Shown here in pieces: positions 24,066 through 32,787 of a stretch of DNA of 64,000 nt (its first letter is position 1; each line of letters begins with the position of its first letter). The translations under genes and the position numbers were made by a program. Under the pieces are notes generated by a model. It was not told where the DNA came from. It did not search any database and saw nothing but the letters and a program-made list of their open reading frames with translations. The DNA is from Cellulophaga omnivescoria (lineage in GTDB: Bacteria; Bacteroidota; Bacteroidia; Flavobacteriales; Flavobacteriaceae), in NCBI RefSeq assembly GCF_001999725.1, contig NZ_MDDP01000050.1, positions 1-64,000 on the forward strand. The letters run 5' to 3'.

Positions 24066-24611
24066 CTATTCCCAGTCTATCATTAAGTATTTTATTTTAG
24101 CAGCGTCTGGTATCTGTATTGCTTCAATATTGGTATTGTTACTGTAGCGTAAGTTCTCTGGCAGCTCTTTTTTATCAATAGTAAAATACACATCACTATC
24201 TTTTATAAATAAAACTACATTATTCATAGAAGTTAATACCTTATGAATAGTGTAATTATCCTTAATATCTTTAAACGTACTAAGTAAATTAATCCCTTTA
24301 TCTGTAGTGTAACGCGGATCTAAAACTCTAATATTATCAATTATAGAGTCTTTACTAATACTTACTGTAAACAATGGTTTTCCACCCTTTTCATAAATAT
24401 GCTCTTTGCGTACACTAGCACTTAGTTGCACTGCATCATCCTTAACTATAGAATCTGTTGCATAAATTGTTTCTAAATCTTTTGCCGAATTTTCTTTTGT
24501 TAATTTACCAAAACTCGTTGGCGTAATTAAAAAATCTGACTCTGTTCCTTTGCCGCATTTTGCCGCCAAAATTGCCACTGCAACTAAGCAGGTAATTGTA
24601 ATTTTTTTCAT
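24066..24611 (-). CDS. Hypothetical exported protein
   Basis: A 181-residue protein with a signal sequence (KKITITCLVAVAILAAKCGKG). The Cys at residue 19 resembles a lipoprotein site, but Lys at -1 is unusual for a lipobox, so lipidation is uncertain. The mature part alternates strands and charged loops (FGKLTKENSAKDLETIYATD begins it) and I do not recognise a family. It lies 30 bp downstream of the HerA-like ATPase gene in the same direction. Confidence 0.6.
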   Translation of the reverse strand: MKKITITCLVAVAILAAKCGKGTESDFLITPTSFGKLTKENSAKDLETIYATDSIVKDDAVQLSASVRKEHIYEKGGKPLFTVSISKDSIIDNIRVLDPRYTTDKGINLLSTFKDIKDNYTIHKVLTSMNNVVLFIKDSDVYFTIDKKELPENLRYSNNTNIEAIQIPDAAKIKYLMIDWE

Positions 24612-24641
24612 TTAAAATATATAGTTAGTAAGTAGGTTTTT

Positions 24642-26150
24642 TTAACGTAATACTTTTTTAAGCACGCCTAACACACCTCTAATAAAAGTTGCACTGGTTA
24701 AAACTTTTACCACAGGATTTTGCCTTGTACTTCTAGAGCGACTACTTGTTCTTTTAGCTGCTGGTTTCTCTTTTTCTTTTTCCGCTAGAGCTTCTGCTTT
24801 TTCAATTTTCTCGTTAAGCATTTCATAAGCACTCTCTCTATCTATTACATCATTATATTTTTTAACCAAAGAAGAAGCATCTATCACTTCTTTTAGCTCT
24901 TTATCTGTTAAAACATCCATACGACTCATAGGTGCGCGCAACATAGTAGCGGCTAGCGGAGTTGGCCTACCTTTTTCATCTAAGGCAGAAATTAAAGCTT
25001 CTCCTATACCTAAAGATGTTAATACATCTTCTGTATTGTAATACTCACTATCTGGATAATTTTGTGCTGCTAATTTAATAGCTTTTCTATCTTTTGCTGT
25101 AAATGCACGTAATGCGTGTTGCACTTTTAATCCTAGTTGGGCCAAAACATCTTCTGGAACATCTGCAGGATTTTGAGTTACAAAATATACACCAATACCT
25201 TTAGAACGTATTAATTTTACAATACTCTCTATCTGGTTTAATAATGCTTTAGATGCTTCATCAAAAATTAAGTGAGCCTCATCTATAAACAATACTAGTT
25301 CTGGTTTATCACTATCTCCTTGTTCAGGAAAAGTATCATAAATTTCAGCCAATAGACTTAGCATAAAAGTTGAAAACAACTTAGGCCTATCTTGTATATC
25401 TGTTAATCTTAAAATATTAATGTATCCCCTACCGTTTTCATCAATCCTAGTTAAATCATCTACTTCAAAAGATTTTTCACCAAAAAATAAATCGGCTCCT
25501 TGCTGTTCTAACTCTATTATTTTTCTAAGAATTGAACCTGTAGATGCAGAAGAAATTCTTCCGTAGCTTTCTTTAAACTCTGCCTTACCTTCTTCTGTAG
25601 CGTACTGTAGTACTTTTTTAAAATCTTTAAGATCTAAAAGTGGCAATTTATTATCATCACAATATTTAAAAATAACTGCAACAATACCTTCTTGCGTTAC
25701 TGTTAAATCTAAAATTCTAGAAAGCAACACCGGACCAAATTCAGATATTGTAGCTCTTAACTTTACACCATCTTGCTCAGACAACGACAAAATTTCTACA
25801 GGAAAACTTTTAGCGTTAAATGGCAAACCTATTTTAGCATGGCGTTCATCTATTTTAGGATGTCCTGCACTTGGTTGTGCTATACCACTTAAATCTCCTT
25901 TTAAATCCATTAACATAACTGGCACCCCTTTGTCTGACAAGTTTTCTGCCAATACTTGTAAAGTTTTTGTTTTGCCCGTACCTGTAGCACCTGCAATTAA
26001 ACCGTGTCGGTTAAGTGTTTTTAAAGGTACTTTTACAAACGCATTTGTAACGGTTTCACCGTCTACAATACCAGCGCCCATAGTTATAAAATCTCCTTTT
26101 GTTGCGTATCCTTTTTCTATGTCTGCTAAGAACTTTTCCTTGGTGCTCAT
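24642..26150 (-). CDS. HerA-like helicase/ATPase (DUF853 type)
   Basis: A 502-residue FtsK/HerA-superfamily ATPase. Walker A is GATGTGKT (54-61) in HGLIAGATGTGKTKTLQVLAE; Walker B is VLFIDEAHLIFDEAS near residue 285. The VTQNPADVPEDVLAQLGLKVQHALRAF segment (sensor region) and the basic Ser/Arg-rich tail KRTSSRSRSTRQ are typical of the DUF853/YjgR group. It may pump or unwind DNA; no NurA or nuclease partner is adjacent, so an isolated housekeeping role is more likely than defence. Confidence 0.87.
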   Translation of the reverse strand: MSTKEKFLADIEKGYATKGDFITMGAGIVDGETVTNAFVKVPLKTLNRHGLIAGATGTGKTKTLQVLAENLSDKGVPVMLMDLKGDLSGIAQPSAGHPKIDERHAKIGLPFNAKSFPVEILSLSEQDGVKLRATISEFGPVLLSRILDLTVTQEGIVAVIFKYCDDNKLPLLDLKDFKKVLQYATEEGKAEFKESYGRISSASTGSILRKIIELEQQGADLFFGEKSFEVDDLTRIDENGRGYINILRLTDIQDRPKLFSTFMLSLLAEIYDTFPEQGDSDKPELVLFIDEAHLIFDEASKALLNQIESIVKLIRSKGIGVYFVTQNPADVPEDVLAQLGLKVQHALRAFTAKDRKAIKLAAQNYPDSEYYNTEDVLTSLGIGEALISALDEKGRPTPLAATMLRAPMSRMDVLTDKELKEVIDASSLVKKYNDVIDRESAYEMLNEKIEKAEALAEKEKEKPAAKRTSSRSRSTRQNPVVKVLTSATFIRGVLGVLKKVLR

Positions 26151-26321
26151 TTCTTAAAATTTTGATAAAAATAGCTTAAATTTAAACAACTAAAAAGAGA
26201 AGTTTTGCTGTAAATACAATAAAACATTAAGTAACAACCACCATAATTGTTGTTTTTTTTATGTTATACAGTAACACTATGCTATCTTTTACGTAAAGTT
26301 AGATAGTAAAAAACAAAAAAT

Positions 26322-26329
26322 GTATCTTT
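26322..26329 (+). promoter_or_regulatory. -7 element overlapping the apparent queE start
   Basis: TATCTTTG matches TAnnTTTG exactly and begins on the second base of the upstream ATG at 26320. Transcription should begin some 5-7 bp further on, immediately before or at the ATG at 26335. This rules out 26320 as the start and suggests a nearly leaderless mRNA. Confidence 0.55.
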
Positions 26330-26334
26330 GCATA

Positions 26335-26967
26335 ATGGTTAAAAATGAGGTATTAGCATTGGTAGATAAAGGAGAAATGCTTCCGTTAATGGAAGAATTT
26401 TATACCATACAAGGAGAAGGTTTTCATAAAGGAACAGCTGCATATTTTATACGTGTAGGTGGTTGTGATGTAGGTTGCCATTGGTGTGATGTTAAAGAAA
26501 GTTGGAATGCAGCTACGCACCCACCAACAACTATTGATGCCATTGTAAATAATGCTGCAAAATACTCTAACACAATTGTGGTTACTGGTGGCGAGCCTTT
26601 AACTTGGAATATGGCTCCGCTTACAGAGGCTTTAAAGGCTAAAAATTTACAAACACATATAGAAACTTCTGGTGCATATACCTTAACTGGTATTTGGGAC
26701 TGGATTTGTTTATCGCCTAAAAAAAATAAATTACCACAAGGTATTATTTATGATAAGGCACACGAGCTAAAAATGATAATTTATAATAAAAACGATTTTA
26801 AATTTGCTGAAGAACAAGCGGCTAAAGTAAACAAAGATTGTATTTTATATTTGCAACCAGAGTGGAGTGTTAAAGATAAAATGACACCGCTTATTGTAGA
26901 TTTTGTTATGAAAAATCCGCAATGGAAAGTATCCTTACAGACGCATAAGTATTTAAACATACCATAG
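26335..26967 (+). CDS. queE: 7-carboxy-7-deazaguanine synthase
   Basis: A 210-residue radical SAM enzyme of queuosine/deazapurine synthesis that converts carboxytetrahydropterin to carboxydeazaguanine. EEFYTIQGEGFHKGTAAYFIRVGGC is the family N-terminus, the Fe-S motif is CDVGCHWC (C-x3-C-x2-C), and VVTGGEPLTWN is the glycine motif. Length matches the compact QueE group. The start at 26335 is fixed by the promoter element that covers the earlier ATG. No other queuosine gene is nearby. Confidence 0.92.
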   Translation: MVKNEVLALVDKGEMLPLMEEFYTIQGEGFHKGTAAYFIRVGGCDVGCHWCDVKESWNAATHPPTTIDAIVNNAAKYSNTIVVTGGEPLTWNMAPLTEALKAKNLQTHIETSGAYTLTGIWDWICLSPKKNKLPQGIIYDKAHELKMIIYNKNDFKFAEEQAAKVNKDCILYLQPEWSVKDKMTPLIVDFVMKNPQWKVSLQTHKYLNIP

Positions 26968-26980
26968 AAAAAACAAAAAA

Positions 26981-27007
26981 GAAGCTAGTATAAATTATAC
27001 TAGCTTC
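26981..27007 (+). terminator. Terminator after queE
   Basis: GAAGCTAGTATAA and TTATACTAGCTTC form a perfect 13-bp inverted repeat around one base, followed by TTTTT. A-rich sequence on the other side lets it also stop minus-strand transcription from the esterase gene. Confidence 0.8.
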
Positions 27008-27030
27008 TTTTTATTACAGCTGTTTTACTT

Positions 27031-27888
27031 TTAATGTTGATGAAAAGCAGCAGATACAAATTTTAAAACTTCTGGTAGAGACTCTCTCCAATAGGTCCAA
27101 TTATGAGCCCCGTCACGAACCCTATACTCGTGTGGTATTTTCTTTTTCATCATAGAAATATGCACTAAACTATTGCCCTCAAACAAAAAATCATCATCAC
27201 CACAATCTATATACCAACGTACAGATTTTATATCGTTTACAGGAACAGTATCTAATAAGGAAATGGCTGAATGTCTTTTAAAATAATTCTTCATTTCTTC
27301 TACCGTTTTGTTTTCACTTTGTGCAAAATCTTTTATTTTAACCGTGTCTTGTGGCAACATACCTACAGAAGCACTAAGCGGACAAGCAGAAGAAAACAAC
27401 TCTGGTTTGTGTAAAGCATACATAAAAGTACCACCACCACCCATAGAGAGTCCAGATATTGCACGATAACGCTTTTCTCCTTTTATACGGTATTTCTTCT
27501 CTACATAAGGCATTAATTCTTCAAAAAAGAAATCTTCATACCTCCAGTCTTCAGTATTAAAATATCCACGTTTGCCAGTATCAGCATCTGGCATTACAAT
27601 AATCATTGGTGTTGCCTTGCCTGCTTTTATAGCTTTGTCTGTAATATGCAAAACTTCTCCAAATTGTACCCAACCGGTATGGTCATCTCCTGCTCCGTGT
27701 AATAAATACAGTACTGGATAATCTCTTTTAGAAGTTTCGTAATCTGGCGGTAGGTAAATTGAAAAATTACGTTCGCTCTTTAATATTTCACTAGTAACTT
27801 TTAGGTTATCAAAAACCTTACCTGTTTGCGCTTTAGTTATAAAATTAAGCAGCAAACAAAAGCAAATAGTAGGTATTAATTTTTTCAT
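27031..27888 (-). CDS. Secreted esterase (esterase D / feruloyl-esterase-like)
   Basis: A 285-residue protein with a Sec signal peptide (to about residue 20, TKAQ). It carries the PF00756-type alpha/beta fold: FSIYLPPDYETSKRDYPVLYLLHGAGDDHTGW, nucleophile elbow ISGLSMGGGG (Ser about 155), YIDCGDDDFLFEGN (acid) and RDGAHNWTYWRESL (His). Homologues hydrolyse feruloyl or other carbohydrate esters; the precise substrate is undetermined. It is periplasmic or secreted and monocistronic, between two terminators. Confidence 0.87.
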   Translation of the reverse strand: MKKLIPTICFCLLLNFITKAQTGKVFDNLKVTSEILKSERNFSIYLPPDYETSKRDYPVLYLLHGAGDDHTGWVQFGEVLHITDKAIKAGKATPMIIVMPDADTGKRGYFNTEDWRYEDFFFEELMPYVEKKYRIKGEKRYRAISGLSMGGGGTFMYALHKPELFSSACPLSASVGMLPQDTVKIKDFAQSENKTVEEMKNYFKRHSAISLLDTVPVNDIKSVRWYIDCGDDDFLFEGNSLVHISMMKKKIPHEYRVRDGAHNWTYWRESLPEVLKFVSAAFHQH

Positions 27889-27929
27889 GGGACAAAAAAT
27901 TTTATAAGCTAGTGTCCCTAAATATAAAA

Positions 27930-27955
27930 AATGTAGTCCAAAACAGGACTACATT
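27930..27955 (-). terminator. Terminator of the sulfurtransferase-WYL-GyrI operon
   Basis: AATGTAGTCC and GGACTACATT form a perfect 10-bp stem with a 6-nt loop and a T-run on the minus strand. A second perfect hairpin (TTAAGTTAC-CACT-GTAACTTAA, 27981-28002) lies between it and the stop codon. Confidence 0.8.
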
Positions 27956-28015
27956 ATCTTTAAACCTTGTAATATATTGGTTAAGTTACCACTGTAACTT
28001 AATACAATATTAAAA

Positions 28016-28477
28016 CTACTCTTTAATAGCAATATAAATAGGAACCTCAGCATTTGTTGTATCTTTTGCAGTATCACCATAAACTTCAAAATCTGCGGTA
28101 TACAAACGATCTAGATCTGTACCCCAGATCTCTAACCACTTTTTATATACAATACCTTTGGATAAATTTCCTTGAGCTTTAAATTCTTTATAGGTCGATG
28201 CCTTAAAAGAGTGGCCAACCATACCTTCTGGGATTTTATCTAATGAAGAAACTTTACATCCTAAAATGGTATCGTACGGTTTTGTGTAGTCGCTCTCATA
28301 ATTTGTATAGATTGAAAAAACAGCCGTACTCACCTTATTTGGTATTTTATTTATACAGTTTTGAGACATAAATGTATTCCACAATGCAACTATATCTTTT
28401 GCAGCTTGCTCGTTTTCATTTGTAGTACGCACCTTAATACCAATTACACTAAAAGATTCTAATTTTACAATATTCAT
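28016..28477 (-). CDS. GyrI-like / AraC effector-binding domain protein
   Basis: A 153-residue stand-alone small-molecule-binding (SOUL/GyrI-like) domain: it opens with LESFSVIGIKVRTTNENEQA and continues to AVFSIYTNYESDY, GCKVSSLDKIPEGM and ADFEVYG. In E. coli relatives this fold binds drugs or signals. It has no DNA-binding part of its own; a WYL regulator is encoded directly upstream, 38 bp away, and the two may work together as ligand binder and regulator (inference). Confidence 0.8.
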   Translation of the reverse strand: MNIVKLESFSVIGIKVRTTNENEQAAKDIVALWNTFMSQNCINKIPNKVSTAVFSIYTNYESDYTKPYDTILGCKVSSLDKIPEGMVGHSFKASTYKEFKAQGNLSKGIVYKKWLEIWGTDLDRLYTADFEVYGDTAKDTTNAEVPIYIAIKE

Positions 28478-28515
28478 AGCTTTCTATTTTTATTTACTTC
28501 AAAAATAAACAGCTA

Positions 28516-29241
28516 CTATGTCATAGATATGTCAGGGGTACTCTTCCATTTTTTTCTAGCCATATCAAAATAATCTTCAAGTGTTATTTTATGCGGATTA
28601 AAAGTATTGGAAGAAATTATCATTTGCTGAATGCAGTCTACCCTAAAAGCTCTAAAGTCTTTTCTAAGTCTACAAAAAGCAATTAACACCCAATTGTCTT
28701 TATTATGTATTAACGCAAATGGCTCTATATCTCTTTTTGTTTCTTTCTGTTCTAAAGACAAGTAGTTTATTTGTATTACTTTATAATTAGTTAATGCTGT
28801 TTGCAGTTGCATTAAATAACTACTTGTTTTCTGATTCTCTAAATTGCTTCTTATTTGTAAGCGCTGGGTAAGCAATGCTACTTTATCTTTTTGAGAATAT
28901 TTAAGTACAGCTTTAATTTTTTCTACTGCGCTAACATATCCATCAACAAAAGAAGTATCCTTATTCTTGTTTATAATTTGCTCTGCAGTTATTAAAGCAT
29001 TTGCTTCTTCTTCTGTAAACATTACAGGCGGTAACTTATAACCATCTACCAAAGAATAGCCTTTACCTTCTTCTGTATAAATAGGAATCCCAGATTGTTC
29101 TAAAGTACGTATATCTCTATAAATAGTTCTAATACTAACTTTATACTTTGCAGACAATTCTGTAGCTGTTACAACTTTTTTAGTTTGTAACTGAGTAACA
29201 ATTGCTGTAAGTCTAACCAATCTGGGTTTCCCTTTTTCCAT
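28516..29241 (-). CDS. HTH/WYL-domain transcriptional regulator (YafY/DeoR type)
   Basis: A 241-residue regulator. An N-terminal winged helix (about 5-58, LSAKYKVSIRTIYRDIRTLEQSGIPIYTEEGKGY) is followed by the WYL domain (about 138-235) with INYLSLEQKETKRDIEPFALIHNKDNWVLIAFC and the FRAFRVDCI ligand-binding Arg/Phe pattern. WYL domains sense nucleotides or nucleic acid. The start codon abuts the stop of the sulfurtransferase gene with no spacing, so the genes are co-transcribed. Confidence 0.9.
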   Translation of the reverse strand: MEKGKPRLVRLTAIVTQLQTKKVVTATELSAKYKVSIRTIYRDIRTLEQSGIPIYTEEGKGYSLVDGYKLPPVMFTEEEANALITAEQIINKNKDTSFVDGYVSAVEKIKAVLKYSQKDKVALLTQRLQIRSNLENQKTSSYLMQLQTALTNYKVIQINYLSLEQKETKRDIEPFALIHNKDNWVLIAFCRLRKDFRAFRVDCIQQMIISSNTFNPHKITLEDYFDMARKKWKSTPDISMT

Positions 29242-30222
29242 TTACTCTTCTTCTTCTCTGCTTATCTCTTCATTATTAAAATCTTCATCATCATTTACCT
29301 CTTCTTCCTGACTAACTTCTTCTTGACTAACTTCTTCTTGAGTAGTTTCATCTAAAACCTCATCTAAAGCATCCGTGTCCACTTCTATTTCTTCAATTTC
29401 TTCTTCATACAACTGTACCCACTCTGTCCAAGAGCCATCATAAACAGATGTATCTTTAGTGTCATCTACCAACTTACTTGCTAATAAAATAACGCAAGCT
29501 GTTAAACCAGAGCCACAACTAAAAACTAGTGGTTTATCTTCTGCTAAAATGGGATTAAAAATTTCTGTTAATGCTTCTTTAGATTTAAATTTACCATTTT
29601 CTAAAACTTTTGTAAAAGGAAGATTAACTGAACCTGGAATGTTACCACTAGCCAATTCTGCTCTAGGTTCTGGCTCCGTACCATTAAACCTACCTTCAGA
29701 ACGTGCGTCTATAACTAAAGCGGTATTGCTCTCTGTATTTTCTTTAACCATAGAAAAGTTTACCACAGCAAACTCTTTTTGATGTGCTATAAAATTACCC
29801 AATGGCACTCTTTTTTTAGCTGTTTCTTCTGTTGGCAAACCTTGAGCTACCCACTCTGGCAAGCCACCATCCAAAACTGTTACAGCACTATGACTAAATG
29901 TAGTAAACAACCACCATACGCGTGGTGATGTGTATACGCCTAAATTATCATACACTACAATTTTACTGGTTTTTTTTATCCCCAGTTTGCGTGCTTCTTC
30001 TTGAAACTGTTTTGCACTTGGTATTGTATTAGGAAAATTGCTTGACGCATCACTAAAATTATCTTTTATATTAAACTTACGAGCTCCTTTTATTTGTAAA
30101 TTTTCTAGGTCACTACTTAATCCGGATACATTTGTGACCGGACTAGCATCTAAAATTATAACATTACTTTCTTCTATCAATAAGGCTTGCAGCTCTTTAG
30201 CCGAGATAAGGGGTGTTTTCAT
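29242..30222 (-). CDS. 3-mercaptopyruvate sulfurtransferase-like (two rhodaneses, acidic tail)
   Basis: A 326-residue protein from the ATG at 30222 (a TTG 11 codons upstream is unlikely). Tandem rhodanese domains lie at about 8-130 and 150-270, with the active-site loop VFSCGSGLTACV in the second. CGSG[LV]T is the mercaptopyruvate-type loop rather than the thiosulfate CRKG type. The last 55 residues are an acidic tail with EEVSQ repeats, unusual for the family. It is the first gene of an operon with the WYL regulator and GyrI-like protein. Confidence 0.85.
   Translation of the reverse strand: MKTPLISAKELQALLIEESNVIILDASPVTNVSGLSSDLENLQIKGARKFNIKDNFSDASSNFPNTIPSAKQFQEEARKLGIKKTSKIVVYDNLGVYTSPRVWWLFTTFSHSAVTVLDGGLPEWVAQGLPTEETAKKRVPLGNFIAHQKEFAVVNFSMVKENTESNTALVIDARSEGRFNGTEPEPRAELASGNIPGSVNLPFTKVLENGKFKSKEALTEIFNPILAEDKPLVFSCGSGLTACVILLASKLVDDTKDTSVYDGSWTEWVQLYEEEIEEIEVDTDALDEVLDETTQEEVSQEEVSQEEEVNDDEDFNNEEISREEEE
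29311..29340. repeat. Two perfect 15-bp tandem repeats in the sulfurtransferase tail
   Basis: The unit ACTAACTTCTTCTTG occurs twice back to back, encoding repeated EEVSQ on the minus strand, within a Glu-rich tail. In-frame slippage here would change tail length without disrupting the enzyme. Confidence 0.75.
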
Positions 30223-30295
30223 TAGTTTATATTTATGCGGATTAAAATTACCCAATTAAATGGTAGGTTTGGCGCTAACTTATTAACATAAAAAA

Positions 30296-30320
30296 AACCA
30301 TTACACGCTGTGTAATGGTT
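30296..30320 (-). terminator. Terminator after folD
   Basis: AACCATTACAC and GTGTAATGGTT, a perfect 11-bp stem with a 3-nt loop, followed on the minus strand by TTTTTT. It lies 55 bp past the folD stop. Confidence 0.8.
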
Positions 30321-30374
30321 TGCTATTATTACTAAGAATACCAATATTTTTTTGGTTAAAACTTATGTTGTTTA

Positions 30375-31262
30375 TTATTTGTTAGCACTTCTATGGCGCT
30401 CTCTAGCTAGTAACGTGTTTTTTAACAACATTGCAATTGTCATTGGTCCTACACCACCAGGAACAGGAGTAATAAATGATGCTTTTTTACTTACATTTTC
30501 AAAATCTACATCACCCGTAATATAATAACCTTTTGGCTTGGTATCATCTGCAACACGTGTAATACCAACGTCTATAACTACTGCATCATCCTTAACCATT
30601 TCTGCCTTTAAAAAGTTAGGAACACCTAATGCAGATATAACAATATCTGCCTGAGAAATAATTTGTGTAATATTTTTTGTAGCACTGTGTGTAAGTGTAA
30701 CTGTAGAGTTTCCTGGCCAACCTTTACGCCCCATTAAAATACTCATTGGTCTACCAACAATATGACTACGACCAATAACAACGGTATGTTTTCCTTTAGT
30801 ATCTACTTTATAACGCTCTAAAAGCTCTAAAATACCAAATGGAGTTGCAGGTATAAATGTACTCATATCCAACGCCATTTTACCAAAGTTAGTTGGGTGA
30901 AAACCATCTACATCTTTATCTGGGTCTACTGCTAAAAGTACTTTTTGCGTATCTATCTGCGGAGGCAATGGTAGTTGTACTATAAAGCCGTCAATTTCGT
31001 CATCTTGATTTAGTTCCTCAATTTTACGAAGCAACTCTATTTCACTAGTTGTACTTGGCATTTGCACCAAAGTAGACTCAAAACCAACACGTTCACAAGA
31101 ACGTACTTTACTGCCTACGTAAGTTAAACTAGCACCATCATTACCAACTATAATTGCCGCCAAGTGTGGTACTTTTTCACCACGATCTCTCATTTTGGTT
31201 ACCTCAACGGTAATTTCCTCTTTAATTTGGTTTGATACTTTTTTTCCGTCTAGTAATTCCAT
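30375..31262 (-). CDS. folD: Bifunctional methylenetetrahydrofolate dehydrogenase/cyclohydrolase
   Basis: A 295-residue cytoplasmic enzyme that interconverts 5,10-methylene-, methenyl- and 10-formyl-THF. The catalytic Lys lies in SLTYVGSKVRSCERVG (about residue 55); QLPLPPQID and DPDKDVDGFHP are hallmark segments. VIGRSHIVGRPMSILM binds NADP, and the C-terminus carries PVPGGVGPMTIAMLLKNT. Length is standard. It lies 50 bp after ffh. Confidence 0.97.
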   Translation of the reverse strand: MELLDGKKVSNQIKEEITVEVTKMRDRGEKVPHLAAIIVGNDGASLTYVGSKVRSCERVGFESTLVQMPSTTSEIELLRKIEELNQDDEIDGFIVQLPLPPQIDTQKVLLAVDPDKDVDGFHPTNFGKMALDMSTFIPATPFGILELLERYKVDTKGKHTVVIGRSHIVGRPMSILMGRKGWPGNSTVTLTHSATKNITQIISQADIVISALGVPNFLKAEMVKDDAVVIDVGITRVADDTKPKGYYITGDVDFENVSKKASFITPVPGGVGPMTIAMLLKNTLLARERHRSANK

Positions 31263-31312
31263 TATTAGATTGTTAGTTTGATGGTTTTTATATTACAATT
31301 ACATTTTATTGA

Positions 31313-32653
31313 TTAAGGGCGCATACCTTTCATACCACCCATCATTTGCATCATTTTTTTGCCGCCACCGCCTTGCATCATCTTCATCATTTTGCTCATT
31401 TGGTCAAACTGTTTAAGCAATTGGTTTACTTCTTGCACAGATCTACCACTACCTTTTGCAATTCTCTTTTTACGACTAGCATTAAGTAAATTTGGTGTTT
31501 CACGTTCTACAGGAGTCATAGAGTGTATTATTGCCTCTACGTGTTTAAAGGCATCGTCATCTATATCCATACCTTTTAATGCTTTACCAGCACCAGGTAT
31601 CATACCCATTAAATCCTTTAGGCTACCCATTTTCTTAATTTGCTGAATTTGCTTTAAGAAATCATCAAACCCAAATTTATTTTTGGCAATCTTCTTCTGT
31701 ATTTTGCGTGCCTCTGCCTCATCAAACTGTTCTTGTGCACGCTCTACTAAAGACACAACATCTCCCATACCAAGGATACGTTCTGCCATACGCGATGGGT
31801 GAAAAACATCTATTGCATCCATTTTTTCACCAGTACCAATAAATTTAATTGGTTTAGTCACAACAGATTTAATAGATATGGCTGCACCACCACGAGTATC
31901 ACCATCTAATTTTGTAAGTATAACACCATCAAAATTTAAAACATCATTAAAAGCTTTAGCTGTATTTACGGCATCTTGCCCTGTCATAGAATCTACAACA
32001 AATAATGTTTCTTGAGGGTTTATTGCTTTGTGTACATTGGCAATCTCTGTCATCATTTCCTTATCTACAGCTAAACGACCAGCTGTATCTATAATAACAA
32101 CATTATGTCCGTTTGCTTTTGCGTGTGCTATACCAGCTTCTGCAATTGCTACCGGATTTGTATTACCACGGTCTGAGAAAACCTCTACTCCTATTTGCTC
32201 ACCTACAACGTGTAACTGATCTATAGCCGCAGGACGATAAACATCACAAGCAACCAATAGAGGTTTTTTAGTTTTTTTAGTTTTTAGGTAATTAGCAAGT
32301 TTACCAGAAAAGGTTGTTTTACCAGACCCTTGCAAACCAGACATTAATATTACTGATGGTGTACCAGATAGGTTTATGCCTTCTGCATCACCACCCATAA
32401 GCTCGGTAAGCTCATCCTTAACCAACTTAACCATTAATTGGCCAGGCTGTAAGGTTGTAAGTACGTTTTGACCTAGTGCTTTTTCTTTTACTCTATTGGT
32501 AAATTCTTTTGCTATTTTAAAGTTAACATCGGCGTCTAATAAAGCTCTACGAACTTCTTTTAAAGTTTCTGCTACATTAATTTCTGTAATTTGTCCGTGT
32601 CCTTTTAAGACGTGGAACGCTTTATCTAACTTTTCACTTAAATTATTGAACAT
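31313..32653 (-). CDS. ffh: Signal recognition particle protein Ffh
   Basis: A 446-residue SRP GTPase that binds signal peptides and SRP RNA. The N domain covers about 1-85. The G domain starts with the P-loop LQGSGKTTFSGKLA, then DTAGR and TKLDGD. The Met-rich M domain (about 300-446) ends in MMKMMQGGGGKKMMQMMGGM. The ATG at 32653 (MFNNLSEKLDKAF) is the family start; the 30-codon open extension to 32743 would run through the neighbouring terminator and is rejected. Confidence 0.97.
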   Translation of the reverse strand: MFNNLSEKLDKAFHVLKGHGQITEINVAETLKEVRRALLDADVNFKIAKEFTNRVKEKALGQNVLTTLQPGQLMVKLVKDELTELMGGDAEGINLSGTPSVILMSGLQGSGKTTFSGKLANYLKTKKTKKPLLVACDVYRPAAIDQLHVVGEQIGVEVFSDRGNTNPVAIAEAGIAHAKANGHNVVIIDTAGRLAVDKEMMTEIANVHKAINPQETLFVVDSMTGQDAVNTAKAFNDVLNFDGVILTKLDGDTRGGAAISIKSVVTKPIKFIGTGEKMDAIDVFHPSRMAERILGMGDVVSLVERAQEQFDEAEARKIQKKIAKNKFGFDDFLKQIQQIKKMGSLKDLMGMIPGAGKALKGMDIDDDAFKHVEAIIHSMTPVERETPNLLNASRKKRIAKGSGRSVQEVNQLLKQFDQMSKMMKMMQGGGGKKMMQMMGGMKGMRP

Positions 32654-32733
32654 AAGTCTACTTTTTTCTGGAAATGCAAATTTAATAATTACATTGGGAA
32701 GTGTATGCTTTAAGCAAAAAAATATAACATAAA

Positions 32734-32764
32734 AAAAGGGCAACTTATATAAAGTTACCCTTTT
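32734..32764 (-). terminator. Terminator after the five-module lipoprotein gene
   Basis: AAAAGGGCAACTT and AAGTTACCCTTTT pair with one mismatch around ATATA, followed on the minus strand by TTTTTTT. It separates the lipoprotein gene from ffh. Confidence 0.78.
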
Positions 32765-32787
32765 GCATAATTATTATGTGCTACTAT

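Noticed and set aside
24642-26150. HerA-like ATPase as part of a HerA-nuclease antiphage system
   Set aside because: No NurA, SIR2, DUF4297 or other nuclease partner is adjacent, and the protein resembles the stand-alone DUF853/YjgR group.
32654-32743. N-terminal 30-residue extension of Ffh
   Set aside because: It has no similarity to the SRP N domain and would overlap the terminator of the neighbouring gene; the ATG at 32653 matches the family start.
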